This document shows, piece by piece, positions 1 through 9,483 of a DNA stretch of 30,415 nt. Position 1 is the stretch's first letter. Every line of letters starts with the position of its first letter. The notes below the pieces were generated by a model. It made no database searches, was not told where the DNA came from, and worked only from the letters and a program-made list of their open reading frames with translations. The stretch is from contig JAWQRN010000384.1 in assembly GCA_033557685.1 (NCBI GenBank), forward strand, positions 1 through 30,415, read 5' to 3'. The position numbers and the translations under genes were made by a program. This DNA comes from Sperchopsis tessellata (taxonomy: Eukaryota; Arthropoda; Insecta; Coleoptera; Hydrophilidae).

Positions 1-100
1 CTCGCCTTGAAAATGTCCCTTGCAACAGTGGACGAAATGTTGCCACTTGTCAGAGTCTCTACACGTTTTCCTCCCGGAAACAATATTCACACAAATAATA
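1..100 (+). repeat. Dispersed repeat, probable Penelope-like 3' tail
   Basis: The segment containing TTGAAAATGTCCCTTGCAAC and the downstream CCCGGAAACAATATTCACAC has a diverged second copy at 18091-18165 in the same orientation (TTGAAGATGTCCCTTGAAAC, then CCCGGAAATATATATCCCAC). The Penelope-like fragment at 7778-8400 ends near 8380 with a weak match (CTTCAAAATGTTTGC). From that and from memory of similar tails behind Penelope-like endonuclease ORFs in arthropods I infer a 3' tail. That the two copies are related is visible; the family assignment is inference. The element would extend to the left, outside the window. Confidence 0.5.
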
Positions 101-883
101 ACCGAAGAAGTCTAATACATTTAACATTCCCATGCAGTTTTAAAAACTTCACTCGTACCTCATCATCTTCGCACACTGTCTGACATCCACCAGTGTACTT
201 ATGGATCAGGTTCTGATTATTTTTAGACTGAAAGAACACTAATACATAAGTTTCTGGATTTATATTTCGCGAGGTAACTTCGTAGTCAAATATTGGCAGG
301 TTTACAGAAGGTTCATCTGCAGAATAATCACATGTTTCCACGTCTGGGTCGGATTCTAAGTTAGTGTAGACTTTGCTGTAACTAAGACGAACACTACATG
401 TTTTAGAAACAGGATTTTGACAAAAAACAACCTTAATTTTATTTAAATCCGACATCGCTTTATGAGCTACTAATGTATGACGCGCTTCTCGAAGTGATTG
501 AAGTATCCTATACCTTGTACGTCACTTAATTGCTCCCATCACTTGTTCAGAAAGATGATGTTTCTTCTATGTCACTTTGGGATACAAACAGAACATTGAT
601 GATTGGGCACAGTTTCATTGCTCAGTCGTATTATTGTTTTGCTGAGTTGATCAGAAATACTCTGGCCTTCACTGCAGTCCAAATGCTTGTGTTTTGACCT
701 GGCATCAGCATCCCCTTTGCCATGGCCGGGGCAATGGTATTCCATTGGAACATACAAATCATCTGCTAGGTAATATACATTACAGGAAGTGAATTTTCTC
801 TTAAACTGAGCTGTATAATTATCTGAAAATATGTAAAGGTGTTCGACCTCAAAATAAATTTCTTTGGAGTCAGAAAGTATACT
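87..883 (-). pseudogene. Decayed HGKG-motif protein, arthropod repeat family
   Basis: Two minus-strand open stretches make up one broken gene. The first (about 883 to 572) reads SDSKEIYFEVEHLYIFSDN, then a TAQFK segment and MEYHCPGHGKGDADARSK. This fits the pattern SDg..sQFK followed by W/Y-N/H-F/C...HGKG..D...K, seen in many uncharacterised proteins repeated in insect genomes. The second (455 to 87, in a different frame) has the matching C-terminal part: an acidic linker and then YVLVFFQSK...IHKYTGG...DDEVRVKFLK, a small beta-rich tail typical of the same proteins. A stop at 572-574 and a frame change in about 115 bp separate them. The N-terminal half is missing. The family's biochemical role is unknown to me; its repeated presence suggests a mobile or amplified origin. 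The match is from recall of the motif pattern, not a search. Confidence 0.5.
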
Positions 884-2354
884 TTACAAAAACAACCATG
901 CTGATTGTTTAAAATGCGTTACATCATCTGTCACTACAATATAGGAAACCTTATATATTAATATAATAGCCTATAGATTTCATGGTGTAGGGCCAAAAAC
1001 CATTAAAATTTGGGCAACCCTTAAAACAACAAACAATGTAACATCCGTTACTCATAGAAATAGTTTGAATCGTATATGGGAACCATAACCTCACTTTTTG
1101 AAGTTTTGATTTATAATAGAATAACCTAAATTGATTTACAAGAACTTTTGACTACTGTATGTAACGAATGTTACAAATGGTTGCATTTTAATCAAATAGT
1201 GACATATAAAAACATCACTTACTTAAAAAATTGTAAACGCAGAGTTATGAAGTACATATACCATGGTTGACTTTTCTTCTTAGACTCCTTATGGCAGCTG
1301 ATTCAATCTCTGGTTTCAGGGTAGCCAACTTTTCTTTATTTTACTTCCACTTACCCTCGCAGGAACGCAACTCGAAAACATATATATTTTCAATGTATCA
1401 AATAGATCATACTATTTTTATATTTTACTCTAAGAGTCCTGATTTTGACGGATTGGCTCCGAATAGTTCCCTTTGTAAACTGATTCTCTGATCACCCATC
1501 TAAATAAAATATAAATATACTGAATATTTTAGAAGAAGTATCGTAAATAGCATATAACGATGTCTTCAATTAAAATATAAAAAATATTAAAACAGATTTT
1601 TGAAACAAAAACTTCCCGGAAAACATGAATAGAGCAATTCATGGAATCAAACATGTAAACATCTTATACTATAAAACTTTACCAACCCATAAAAAACATC
1701 AAATAAAATTTAATTATAAACCCGCCTTTTGAATACCAATAAAGGCTACACCTTTTCTTTAAACTCAAATTCAAAATTAACAATATTGAGAAACACAATA
1801 CATAATATTGATATCGTAGGAATATATACTCAAGTACTATTTTACGTATTGCTCATAATAATTGTTCCTATCCACAATCACAAACTTTAGATTTGTGAAT
1901 CTGCTTAAATCACTCATATGAAAAATATTTTTGTTAAATACACTTAACACTTATCTAATAAAGTTCAAGGGAAATAATCCCAAACAAGAGTTTTCGAGCA
2001 TTTGCTGTATATATGATTAGCCAAGTTAAATATCGAAAAAAAAAATTAATATGTAATCTGGCGCAAAGCTAAATTATTAAGACTTTACGGTGTATTTCAT
2101 TGTAATATTTATTTTTAAAATTAATTAATATTTGTATCATGAACTTTTATACATTTTGATCAATACAAAAAACTAACATATAATTAGGACCATATTTTCG
2201 GAAATTAAGGATTACATGCTGTTTAAGAGTGGGAGCAAAAACAAAATGCTTTCTTTTAAATAAAAGAAATAGGTAAGCTGTAATAGAGAATAAAGCAATC
2301 TGGGATAGAATGTGTTAAATTTGTATTATAGGCAAACAGAATTAAGTATTAAAA
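884..2354. other. No recognisable gene; AT-rich spacer
   Basis: No coding stretch here carries a motif I recognise; the 74-codon plus-strand frame at 1267-1491 has none. Two short interrupted palindromes share a core: TGTAAC-ATCC-GTTAC at 1037-1051 and TGTAAC-GAAT-GTTACA at 1160-1175. The rest is AT-rich sequence with homopolymer runs. Confidence 0.5.
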
Positions 2355-2801
2355 ACATACATTTTCCAACCGAGGAAGAAGAAGAAAAAAATCGAATACT
2401 ACGAGGACATGGAAAGGATATATAGCAGCAATTCGATATACATCACGATTATATTGGGGGACTGCAATGTGAAAGTAGGGAAAGGGAAGTTTGCCTACTA
2501 TTAAACGTTATAGCAATCACAATGTTTCAAATCAGAACGGGATTAGACTTTGCGATGGAGAAAAATATGGTGATCAGAAGCACCCAATTTGAAGAAAAGA
2601 ATATCTATATCTATGCCAAATAGGGAAGCAGTGAACCAGATCGATTATATATTAAAAGAGAGTCAGCATGTAAAACTTATCACAAATGTAAGAAGTTACC
2701 GAGGAGCAGATGCGGATTCCGACCATTACCTAGTACGTGTAACACAAAACAACTTTGAAAGCTCTGGTACTAAATTGGAGCAATGGAACCAGATAGAATA
2801 A
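2355..2801 (+). pseudogene. Apurinic-type endonuclease domain remnant of the LINE
   Basis: In the early part one frame reads PTEEEEEKNRILR and, slightly downstream, IGDCNVKVGKGK, the diverged form of the GDFNAKVG motif of LINE endonucleases. An open stretch from 2589 to 2801 gives VNQIDYILKES and NVRSYRGADADSDHYLVRV. The SDH of the last motif is the conserved C-terminal Asp-His active-site pair of this endonuclease/exonuclease/phosphatase fold. Stops at about 2503 and 2571 and frame changes break the gene. In the living element this domain nicks target DNA to prime reverse transcription. Confidence 0.7.
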
Positions 2802-3229
2802 TTGGTAAAAAATAGAAACAAGAAAGACACTAATAAAAAATAAGGGAGATATAGGGAAAATCTGGTACGATGAAGAAAGTATGACGGTAAAGAAAAAGAA
2901 AAAAAAACAGTAAGAGCGGAAATGATTAAATGTAAAACGGAAGAAAACGGAAGAAACTTCAAGAAGCGAACAGCAAACGAAAATAAGTTAAGGTTAATAC
3001 AGGAAAAATATAAGAATAAGGAAATAAAAAATCAAAGGTAGGATATCAGTGGAAAGCAAATTCCTGCAGAATCAACCAAGGTAAACTCATAGGAGACAAA
3101 AAAAAGAAAGCAGATGTTTGGGGAATTGTTAAATATAGGAGATGAAGAGAAAACTAGAATAAATTCATGAAATAGCCAATCAATCATATAACTAGTAACC
3201 CCAATGAAGGAAGAGGTAGAAAGTTATCA

Positions 3230-3660
3230 GGAAAATGAAAAGTAATAACATCTCAGGAGAAAATGGTATCAGATTGGAAATGATAAATTTGGAGGAGAAC
3301 AATTACATAGTAGGATTCATAGAAAAACTGTACGTGGTCTCCATTGATTTTAAGCAGGCGAATAACTCGATAGATAGGGATAAATTATACAGAGCAATAG
3401 AAGGTCTAGAAAAAACAAACAAAATTATACTCTTAACAAAAATTGCCCAAGAGAACATTGAGAGTATCGTAAGAGTGTAAACCAACACTACAAGCCCATT
3501 CATTGTAAGCAGAGGGCTAAGGCAGGGAGATCCTTTGTCGACGCTGCTGTTTAACTTGGCCATGGAGAAAATAATAAGAGATAGCGGAGTAAACACAAGC
3601 GGAACTATCTTTAATAAGAGTCATCAGTGCATCATAGCTAGGCCACAAGAGGAACTGTAG
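3230..3660 (+). pseudogene. Reverse transcriptase fingers/palm remnant, YADD box lost
   Basis: The frame open from 3235 to 3480 starts with a KMKSNNISGENGIRLEMI segment (the finger motif usually seen as K..KAPG.DGI..E), then jumps to LYVVSIDFKQANNSIDRDKL, which is RT motif A. Sequence normally between them is missing, so there is an internal deletion near 3300. After the stop at 3478-3480 the next codons continue with PFIVSRGLRQGDPLS and LLFNLAMEKIIRDSG, which is motif B. Motif C (YADD) should follow HQCI at about 3635, but the sequence goes directly to unrelated codons and a stop at 3658-3660. The catalytic Asp pair is therefore gone. Confidence 0.75.
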
Positions 3661-3689
3661 ATACCAATAGGAAAGTTGCACCAAGAAGG

Positions 3690-4340
3690 AAGAAAAATGA
3701 CTTGAAAATAAATGAACAAAATACCAAATACATGAAAATAGCTGCGGGAGCTGTTATAAAGGAAAATGAGAGAGAACACAAATTTGAGAAAGTAGAGAAC
3801 TTTATATATCTCGGAGTAATGTTAACACATAATCAGGACATTAATAATGAAGTAGAAGCTATGATATCCAGAGCAGATAGAACTGCAGGAGTACTGATGC
3901 ATGTGCTCAGGGCGAAACAGATATCCCGAAGAACAAAAGTTAGAATATATAAGACTGTTATATGACCAGCGGTGACATATGCTTGTGAAACATGGACACT
4001 AAATAGGAAAGAACAAGAAACACTAGAAAGGTGGGAGAGGAAAATTTTAAGGACATATGGTGGGCGAAAAAAAGGAGAAGTGTGGGTAAGAAGATTAAAT
4101 GAGAATGTGTTGAATTTGTATAGAGAAGCAAGTTACTGTGAGAAATAAAAGAGCAGAGAATACGATGGTTGGTAGAAATACAACGACTACCACGTAAAAG
4201 AACTACAAAGATCATGCTGCGAGCAGGACTAATGGGACAGAGGAGATGAGGAAGACCAAGAAGAAGATGAATCGACCCGGTAGAAGATGACCTGAAGAAA
4301 ATGGGGTTAAGGAACGAAAGCAGCAAGAAATAGGAAGGAG
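3690..4340 (+). pseudogene. LINE C-terminal (thumb/connection) remnant
   Basis: The frame from 3702 to 3965 shows LKINEQNTKYMK, FEKVENFIYLGVMLTHNQDI, then a segment ending HVLRAKQISRRTKVRIYKTVI. The stop at 3963-3965 replaces what is usually Arg before PAVTYACETWTLNRKEQE. The following bases continue in frame with WERKILR and YGGRKKGEVWVRR, and then in other frames with a Gly/Arg-rich GQRR.GRPRRR segment. This is the usual C-terminal order for these elements: RT thumb, then the conserved ACETW box and a basic tail. The piece carries several stops and at least two frameshifts. Confidence 0.75.
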
Positions 4341-4385
4341 TGGAGAACTGTAGTGAGACATATGCCTGAATGGCCTGTAGTGTTA

Positions 4386-5553
4386 TTTAATATAAATGCG
4401 CTTTCTGTAGTTTATTAAATTTGAGTTTTGTATTTGTCCAAGGCAATATTTTTAAGAATTTTAACTATTTTTATACAAATATACCATTGTTTTAGAGAGT
4501 TTCTAAGCATTACTAATGTAATTTTTTTTCCAGATTCATCAACGATGAATTTGGTCAACGAGATCTACAAGAAACTTTTTTATTTCTATTCAGGTATTAT
4601 TATTTTTTATTCAGGCTTTATTCTTTGCTTAATACATGTTTAAAAGGAATCTAAAAAAGTAAGTACGAACAAAAAGTATCAACCAAGGCGGATTCAACAA
4701 AGCACGCACGTACGTTTTTAAGGGTATTTTTTGATGTTTCATTAAAATCGCCATAAATATTTTATTACAGCAAACTGCTATAAATTTCAACAAGATTTTT
4801 GTATGAAAGTCAGTCTCCCACGAGCCCCCTGAATATCGGCTACTGCACATCAAAATTTTATGAGACGTTTTATCAAGTGGCCGCTTGTAGACTTCATTTT
4901 ACGGATCGATCAGGTTTTTCCTGCTTCGAGTATCAGCTTACTGTCAGTGCAAAAAGCAAAGTCCTGTCTCTCCAGAGCATGGCACATTCGATTAGCGTTA
5001 CTGTATTGTAGATATATCCTGGGACAATCCCCAGTGTCATGTCCATATCAAATAAATTGTTGCGTATTGCTTCATTTTTTGTGGAGGCGAATTCTCAAAT
5101 CTTCATCGGACCACAGATTACAGTTGCTGTTGCGACCACCGACTTAAAAGTCAATCATTATTTTTTATCTTGAATAAGGTTTTTCTAGAATAACATCAAA
5201 GGTAACATTAAAAGACCAATACTTATGAGTGTATGAGAGTGAACTTATGTTTTAAGTATTATTATTTTCCTTTAGCGTACGAGATTTAAACTGTTATATT
5301 ATAATCATTAATAATGTATACTATAATATTTTAAAAATTTAGTGCATGAATTATTATTATTTTAATTATTTTATATATTTCTTACCGTTGAGTAGATTCT
5401 CAGTATAAACTAATAATACTTGTATCAAAATAATGGTATATAATGTTTCTCACATGATGGATCGAATAACGCATTGCAGACCACTAGGCTTGCTTGTTAA
5501 CATTACAAATTTGGTTAACTGAGTAACTATTTAAAGACAAACTTTTCATACTA
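4386..5553. other. Unassigned spacer with an old minus-strand coding-like trace
   Basis: Most of this stretch is AT-rich and featureless. Between roughly 4650 and 5150 base composition is more mixed, and the minus strand has coding-like runs in shifting frames (for example VGGRNSNCNLWSDEDLRIRL near 5140 and HALERQDFAFCTDSKLILEAG near 4960). I considered a Tc1-type transposase because of the W.DE/TDSK spacing but cannot align it convincingly. It is probably another decayed element of unknown family. Confidence 0.3.
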
Positions 5554-6148
5554 TTAGGGGTACCGGAAGGTTTTTCTTTTTATATATTATAATAGATAGC
5601 AATTAAGTGGAAAAAGTAGTAACTTTATTGAATAATATAGTTTCCTTCATTATCTATCACACTCTGCCATCTATCATAGTTCTATTTTATAAATTCCCTG
5701 GTTCTTTTAGAAACAAATTGCTTGAGTCATTTTAACATTGCTCACATATCTGTGCATTATTTCTTTAAAAAAATATTCCAATGACCGAAATAAGTGATAG
5801 AGGGTGAAATGTCTGGTGAGTAGGGAGGGTATGGTAGAATCTGCCAATAAAGGTCAGAAATAATTCACGTGCTTCTCACCTGTGGCAATAAGTTTCAGAA
5901 AAGATTCAGTGGAGACACTTATCTTGACTGATGTATACGTGTTTATCCGAACCATTTTGTTTTCTTCAGTAAAATCGTGCGGTACCCAAACACCTTCTCT
6001 CCAGACCTCTCCCATTGTTTTCCCTGTATTCTTGTATTGTTGACCAGGAGCACTGAAGTCTATTAGACAATTCTTGAATTGTTAATTCTGGTTTTGATTC
6101 GATTTCCACACAAATGGCAAACATGAAAAAACTTTCCGGTACCCCCAT
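5554..6148 (-). mobile_element. Mariner-family deletion derivative with both TIRs
   Basis: The left end TTAGGGGTACCGGAAGGTTT (from 5554) and the reverse complement of the right end, ATGGGGGTACCGGAAAGTTT (from 6148), form an imperfect terminal inverted repeat. Both ends are flanked by TA (5552-5553 and 6149-6150), the mariner/Tc1 target duplication. The interior carries minus-strand mariner transposase pieces. At 595 bp it is less than half the usual ~1.3 kb, so this is an internally deleted, non-autonomous copy. The TIR agreement and the transposase motifs are visible; the mariner subfamily is not assigned. Confidence 0.85.
5640..6148 (-). pseudogene. Mariner transposase remnant, all catalytic Asp lost
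   Basis: From 6148 to 5966 the frame runs from the inverted repeat straight into EIESKPELTIQELSNRLQCS and WSTIQEYRENNGRGLERRC, the second helix-turn-helix of mariner transposases; everything N-terminal to it is deleted. Past the stop the next bases give FLKLIATGEKHVNYF, matching the FL..IVTGDEKWV..F box with the first catalytic Asp missing. A jump leads to ILPYPPYSPDISPS at about 5835-5800, then (after a frameshift) YHLFRSLEYFFKE. The Asp of PSDYHLF is absent, consistent with a three-base loss plus frameshift. The central segment holding the second Asp is deleted. The tail reads RWQSVIDNEGNYI, as in intact relatives. No activity is possible. Confidence 0.85.
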
Positions 6149-7777
6149 TATTTGTCGATATTTTTAATTTACAACCAAATTCAAAAACCTTCAAAACATT
6201 TATTTTAATAATTCTTCCAATACTTAAAAATATGCAGCTTTAAGAATTAAGAGTAGTCGTCAATAGGTCATTTGGCCAATGGCCTCTCATACATAAATTA
6301 TTATTTTTAACTTAAACAGTATATTCAACTAGGTAAATTTTGCAAAACGTTACTGTTTAAATGCTTCCCGGGTTTAACAACTAACGAATACTGCAGATGG
6401 CCACATGTACCAATTACTACTAATTTTCTGAAATGTGTAAGTTGTTGAATATGTCAGTGCAACACATTTTAATACGTAAAAGAGATGGAAAGTAAGATTT
6501 TGAAGAGCGTTTAAAACTTAAATTTAACATTAAACAACCTACTATAGATAATAAAAGAAAATGAATAGATCATTTTAAAAACTAAAGTAAAATATATCTA
6601 TTTCTTGCACAAATATAATAAAGTGACTGGTATTTTGAGTCATTTCACTTAAACAGATTAAGCGACTTTGTTGTAGATGTGCAATAAACCACATAAACAC
6701 ACATGTTCCAAGCTCCATGGAAAATAATAGCCTTTGAATAATTTCATAAAGTGGTACTTTAGAGATAACGATGATGTCGCCCTTTTCCACGTTCGTAACA
6801 GTAAATTTGATTTATACATGACATTGCTTGTTTTATTGGTTACTTTACACTTAAACACCTATTTAACCTTTACATACCTGTTGTAAGAAAAAATTTAAAA
6901 ATATTTTATAAAACCTATCGTAGGGATATAAAATAATTTATAAAACTGCTTCGTCTCTAATGCACTTCGTGCATAGGTCATAGCGTATATTACCAACAGA
7001 TCACAAACCAATACACACATTTGTGTCAATTTTGGTTATATTTTTATCATACAGATGCACATCTACATAAACCAGAAAAAATTACAATTCCAAAATTGAA
7101 ATATAGAGAGTTTCCCCACCATGCGAGACAGTATCAATGACTTTTTCAAGAACTACACTGGCATCAATTTTCTGGGATGCTAAAGGCACACGTACGTCTA
7201 TTATAGCTATCTTCGAAATGATAACGTATACTATATAAAGCACTAAACTTTTGGACAAAATGAACAAAACTTTTCGTGAAAAAGGCCAGGTTTAACGAGA
7301 AAAGTTTGGCTTTTTCTAGCTACTTCCAAAATAGTTTTGAGTTCTATCAAAACCAGGTTTTATTTTCTCAGCGAAACGCATTCACTCTATCGGAACTTCC
7401 CTTTACAGAATTATGTGCAATTTTTATTTACCTTAATTAACGATATATTTACATATTTCTTCTTTCATACAACAAACCAGCACCTCATGTACTTAGTCCG
7501 TATATTTCTAAATAGTTCGAAAAACATATAAATTCTTTATATTATTTTGTTAACAAGTTACTCCATGTAGACATGGCAAATCTGAATTATATTTTCTGGT
7601 TTGTAACAGTGGAGGATCGTAAACACAGGTGAAGCATGTTATTCAGTTTATTGAAGTATAATTTCGGGACTACGGGGTTGCCCCACCGGATAGCGCGTAT
7701 ACAAAATATTCGAAAAATTTTGACATCATAAATAGATCGTTGCCATGATTTATTTTAGTAACTGCTCCATATAAAAT
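6149..7777. other. No recognisable gene
   Basis: Minus-strand frames at 6575-6858 and 7082-7267 and a plus-strand frame at 7337-7531 are 60-70 codons long, rich in Leu/Ile/Phe as expected for AT-rich noise, and carry no motif I know. I see no RNA gene or inverted repeat of note. Confidence 0.5.
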
Positions 7778-7870
7778 CAGTTCCCTTGTTCCTGTGGTAA
7801 GGTCTATATCGGATACACTAAACCTAGATTAGATGGTACACTTCTCTATTGTTGCTCTTTTATCCAATAG
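7778..7870 (+). repeat. Truncated extra copy of the GIY-YIG core
   Basis: The bases around CCCTTGTTCCTGTGGTAAGG (from about 7783), continuing with TCTATATCGGA, repeat those at 8037-8069 with a single mismatch in about 33 bases. The frame reads PCSCGKVYIGYTKPRLDG before drifting into unrelated codons and a stop at 7868-7870. It is in the same frame as the following copy. A local duplication of about 250 bp, or a nested insertion of a second family member, would both explain it. Confidence 0.75.
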
Positions 7871-8239
7871 ATAGCAACAACTTATCTACCATTCGTTAAG
7901 GATTCGACTGACAAAAATACCCACATACTAAGACAATTTGATATCAAAATAGTATTCTCCCCAATTCAAAAGATTACGCAAGTTTTCCCTTCTCCAAAAG
8001 ATGTCATCCCGTTGCAAAGCGAAAGAGTTTATCAGGTCCCTTGTTCTTGTGGTAAGGTCTATATCGGAGATACTAATCGTAAGATTGCTACTTGGTTAAA
8101 GGAACACGAACGCTCTACTCGACTTGTTCATATTAATCAATCAGTTCTGGCTAAACATCGTCATGAAACAGGTCATACCATTATGTTCCAAAATACTAAG
8201 TCTTGGCTCGTGAGCCTTGCTATTTTCCAGAACATTTGA
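7871..8239 (+). pseudogene. Penelope-like GIY-YIG endonuclease fragment
   Basis: The frame is open from 7871, with no need for an ATG, because it is a fragment of a longer polyprotein. It runs through a HILRQFDIKIVFSPIQKI segment and PSPKDVIPLQSERVY, then VPCSCGKVYIGDTNRKIATW and LKEHERSTR, HINQSVLAKHRHETGHTIMF. The CSCG zinc-like pair and the VYIG box (the GIY-YIG counterpart), the Arg in helix 1, the KEH motif and the downstream H..ETGH are standard in Penelope-like endonucleases, which nick target DNA. A frameshift near 8200 (SWLV instead of VLARE) brings the stop at 8237-8239; the correct continuation REPCYFPEH lies in another frame. The copy is inactive. Confidence 0.85.
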
Positions 8240-8400
8240 ATAATCACCCACGTTCATTTCTTTTCCCCTGCACACGATAACAACCGTCCGAGTGGAACAG
8301 CTCCACCATAGTGCACATCCCCCACTTCAGTCCTTGCCTGTATAAGCATGATCCGGCTGAGTTATCGATTAATGTAATAAAACATCTTCAAAATGTTTGC

Positions 8401-8729
8401 TAATTTATAGAAAAATAATATCTAATATTCTATAATACAGTTTTATATCTTCTATGAGCTTGATCTGGTGTGACTGTAGTTTATTTCGATTTGTAAGGTC
8501 TAGTTTATCAGTGGAAGATATTGTTTTCGGCGTAGCTAAATCAAATATTTCCTTAAACGTTTCCTCGTTTCTCCTATTTGTCAATTAATGTCAAATGACT
8601 TTTTTATAGCATATCTAAGAGTACATCCGAAAGTCCATATATATCGTTAAAAACAACAACAAAAAACGAAAATATGCAACTATTTAAGAAGCCTAACTGC
8701 AGCATCACGTCGAAGCTGGATCATTCATA
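8401..8729. other. No recognisable feature
   Basis: AT-rich spacer between the Penelope-like fragment and the hAT fossil. I see nothing assignable. Confidence 0.5.
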
Positions 8730-9483
8730 ATTTCAGTAAATACTTGTTTTAAATAATCCCTTTACTTTTTTTAACACTCAGCATGTTAGAGTTTGAAGCC
8801 CATCGCATAACAACAGAGGTAGGTATTCGTCTTCCGACTACTGCAAAAATATGCAACACTTTGAAATGTTGTTGCAACTTTCTTACAGCACAAAATATAA
8901 ACGATGTACCAACAATTTTTTTGATTTCAATCTAAAGTCAGTTTAAATGAGTTGATCTCATGCTTGCCACATAGAAACATTGTCCACTATATTTTGATCT
9001 GTAATCGAACTTTTCCAGGTATTTTGAAACAAATTGAGACAATTAATATTACATTTAATTTAGACAATGTTTGATCAGTCCAGTTGAAACTGATGTGATA
9101 AAATCTCATAAATAATTCCAATACCTTTCCGCTGGGATTAACGCACAGAATTATTATACTTCATTGAGATTTTTGGGCAATGTCTGTAGAATCATACGTT
9201 AGAATAAAAGAAATGTAGAATCTTGTATCTGCTTTTCTACATATTCGTCAATATATTGTGATAAGCAGCCAATTATTTCATTTTGAATAGTTTTAAATTT
9301 GCTTAAAAATACTATTTCAATTTTTGTGTTGTGCTTATGAATGTCTACAGGGTATATCGATATAAAAGCTTCTAACAGTTCTGCAAAATTTCCGCGATTA
9401 ATAGATGGTACGTTTTTGTGATGGCTGTGAAATGTTAATTCCTGTTTGCCCAAGTAAATAACTGTATATAATAGTATAGGCAA
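8730..9483 (-). pseudogene. hAT transposase fossil, ZMYM1-like
   Basis: The minus frame from 9483 to 9199 gives YLGKQELTFHSHHKNVPSIN followed by RGNFAELLEAFI, then FKTIQNEIIGCLSQYIDE. This is the LGKQ.L.FRGH.E....NRGNF.ELL pattern followed by T.QN..I.C....I, characteristic of the N-terminal RNase H-like region of hAT transposases related to vertebrate ZMYM1. Beyond the stop, pieces continue in order: NPSGKVLELFMRFYHIS (usual V...G.v.ERFL.FI.v), and near 8820 GRRIPTSVVMRWASNSNMLS (usual RR.PT...TRW.SR). The DGA..M-type motif between them is not recoverable and the C-terminal dimerisation region is absent. There are many stops; no inverted repeats were found. Confidence 0.75.

Larger units (their letters stand above)
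2355..4385 (+). mobile_element. Decayed non-LTR retrotransposon, RTE-like
   Basis: Reading the three plus frames in turn recovers pieces of one non-LTR polyprotein in the right order: endonuclease, linker, reverse transcriptase, C-terminal region. The 5' part of the endonuclease is absent, so the copy is 5' truncated or its beginning has decayed. The last recognisable coding sequence is near 4380; I see no clear poly(A) or target-site duplication. Internal deletions and many stops and frameshifts make it non-functional. Placement in an RTE-like group is tentative and rests on the RGLRQGDPLS box and the ACETWTL / WERKILR region; a related clade is possible. Confidence 0.75.
7778..8400 (+). mobile_element. 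Penelope-like element, 3' (GIY-YIG) end
   Basis: This is a 5'-truncated Penelope-like retroelement in which only the C-terminal endonuclease end is left. It consists of a first truncated copy of the endonuclease core (7778-7840), a longer copy (7871-8239) and downstream sequence to about 8400 that still reads HDNNRPSGTAPP in one frame, the proline-rich region often following the domain. The reverse transcriptase part is absent. A related fragment lies on the other strand at 14291-14800. Confidence 0.75.
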
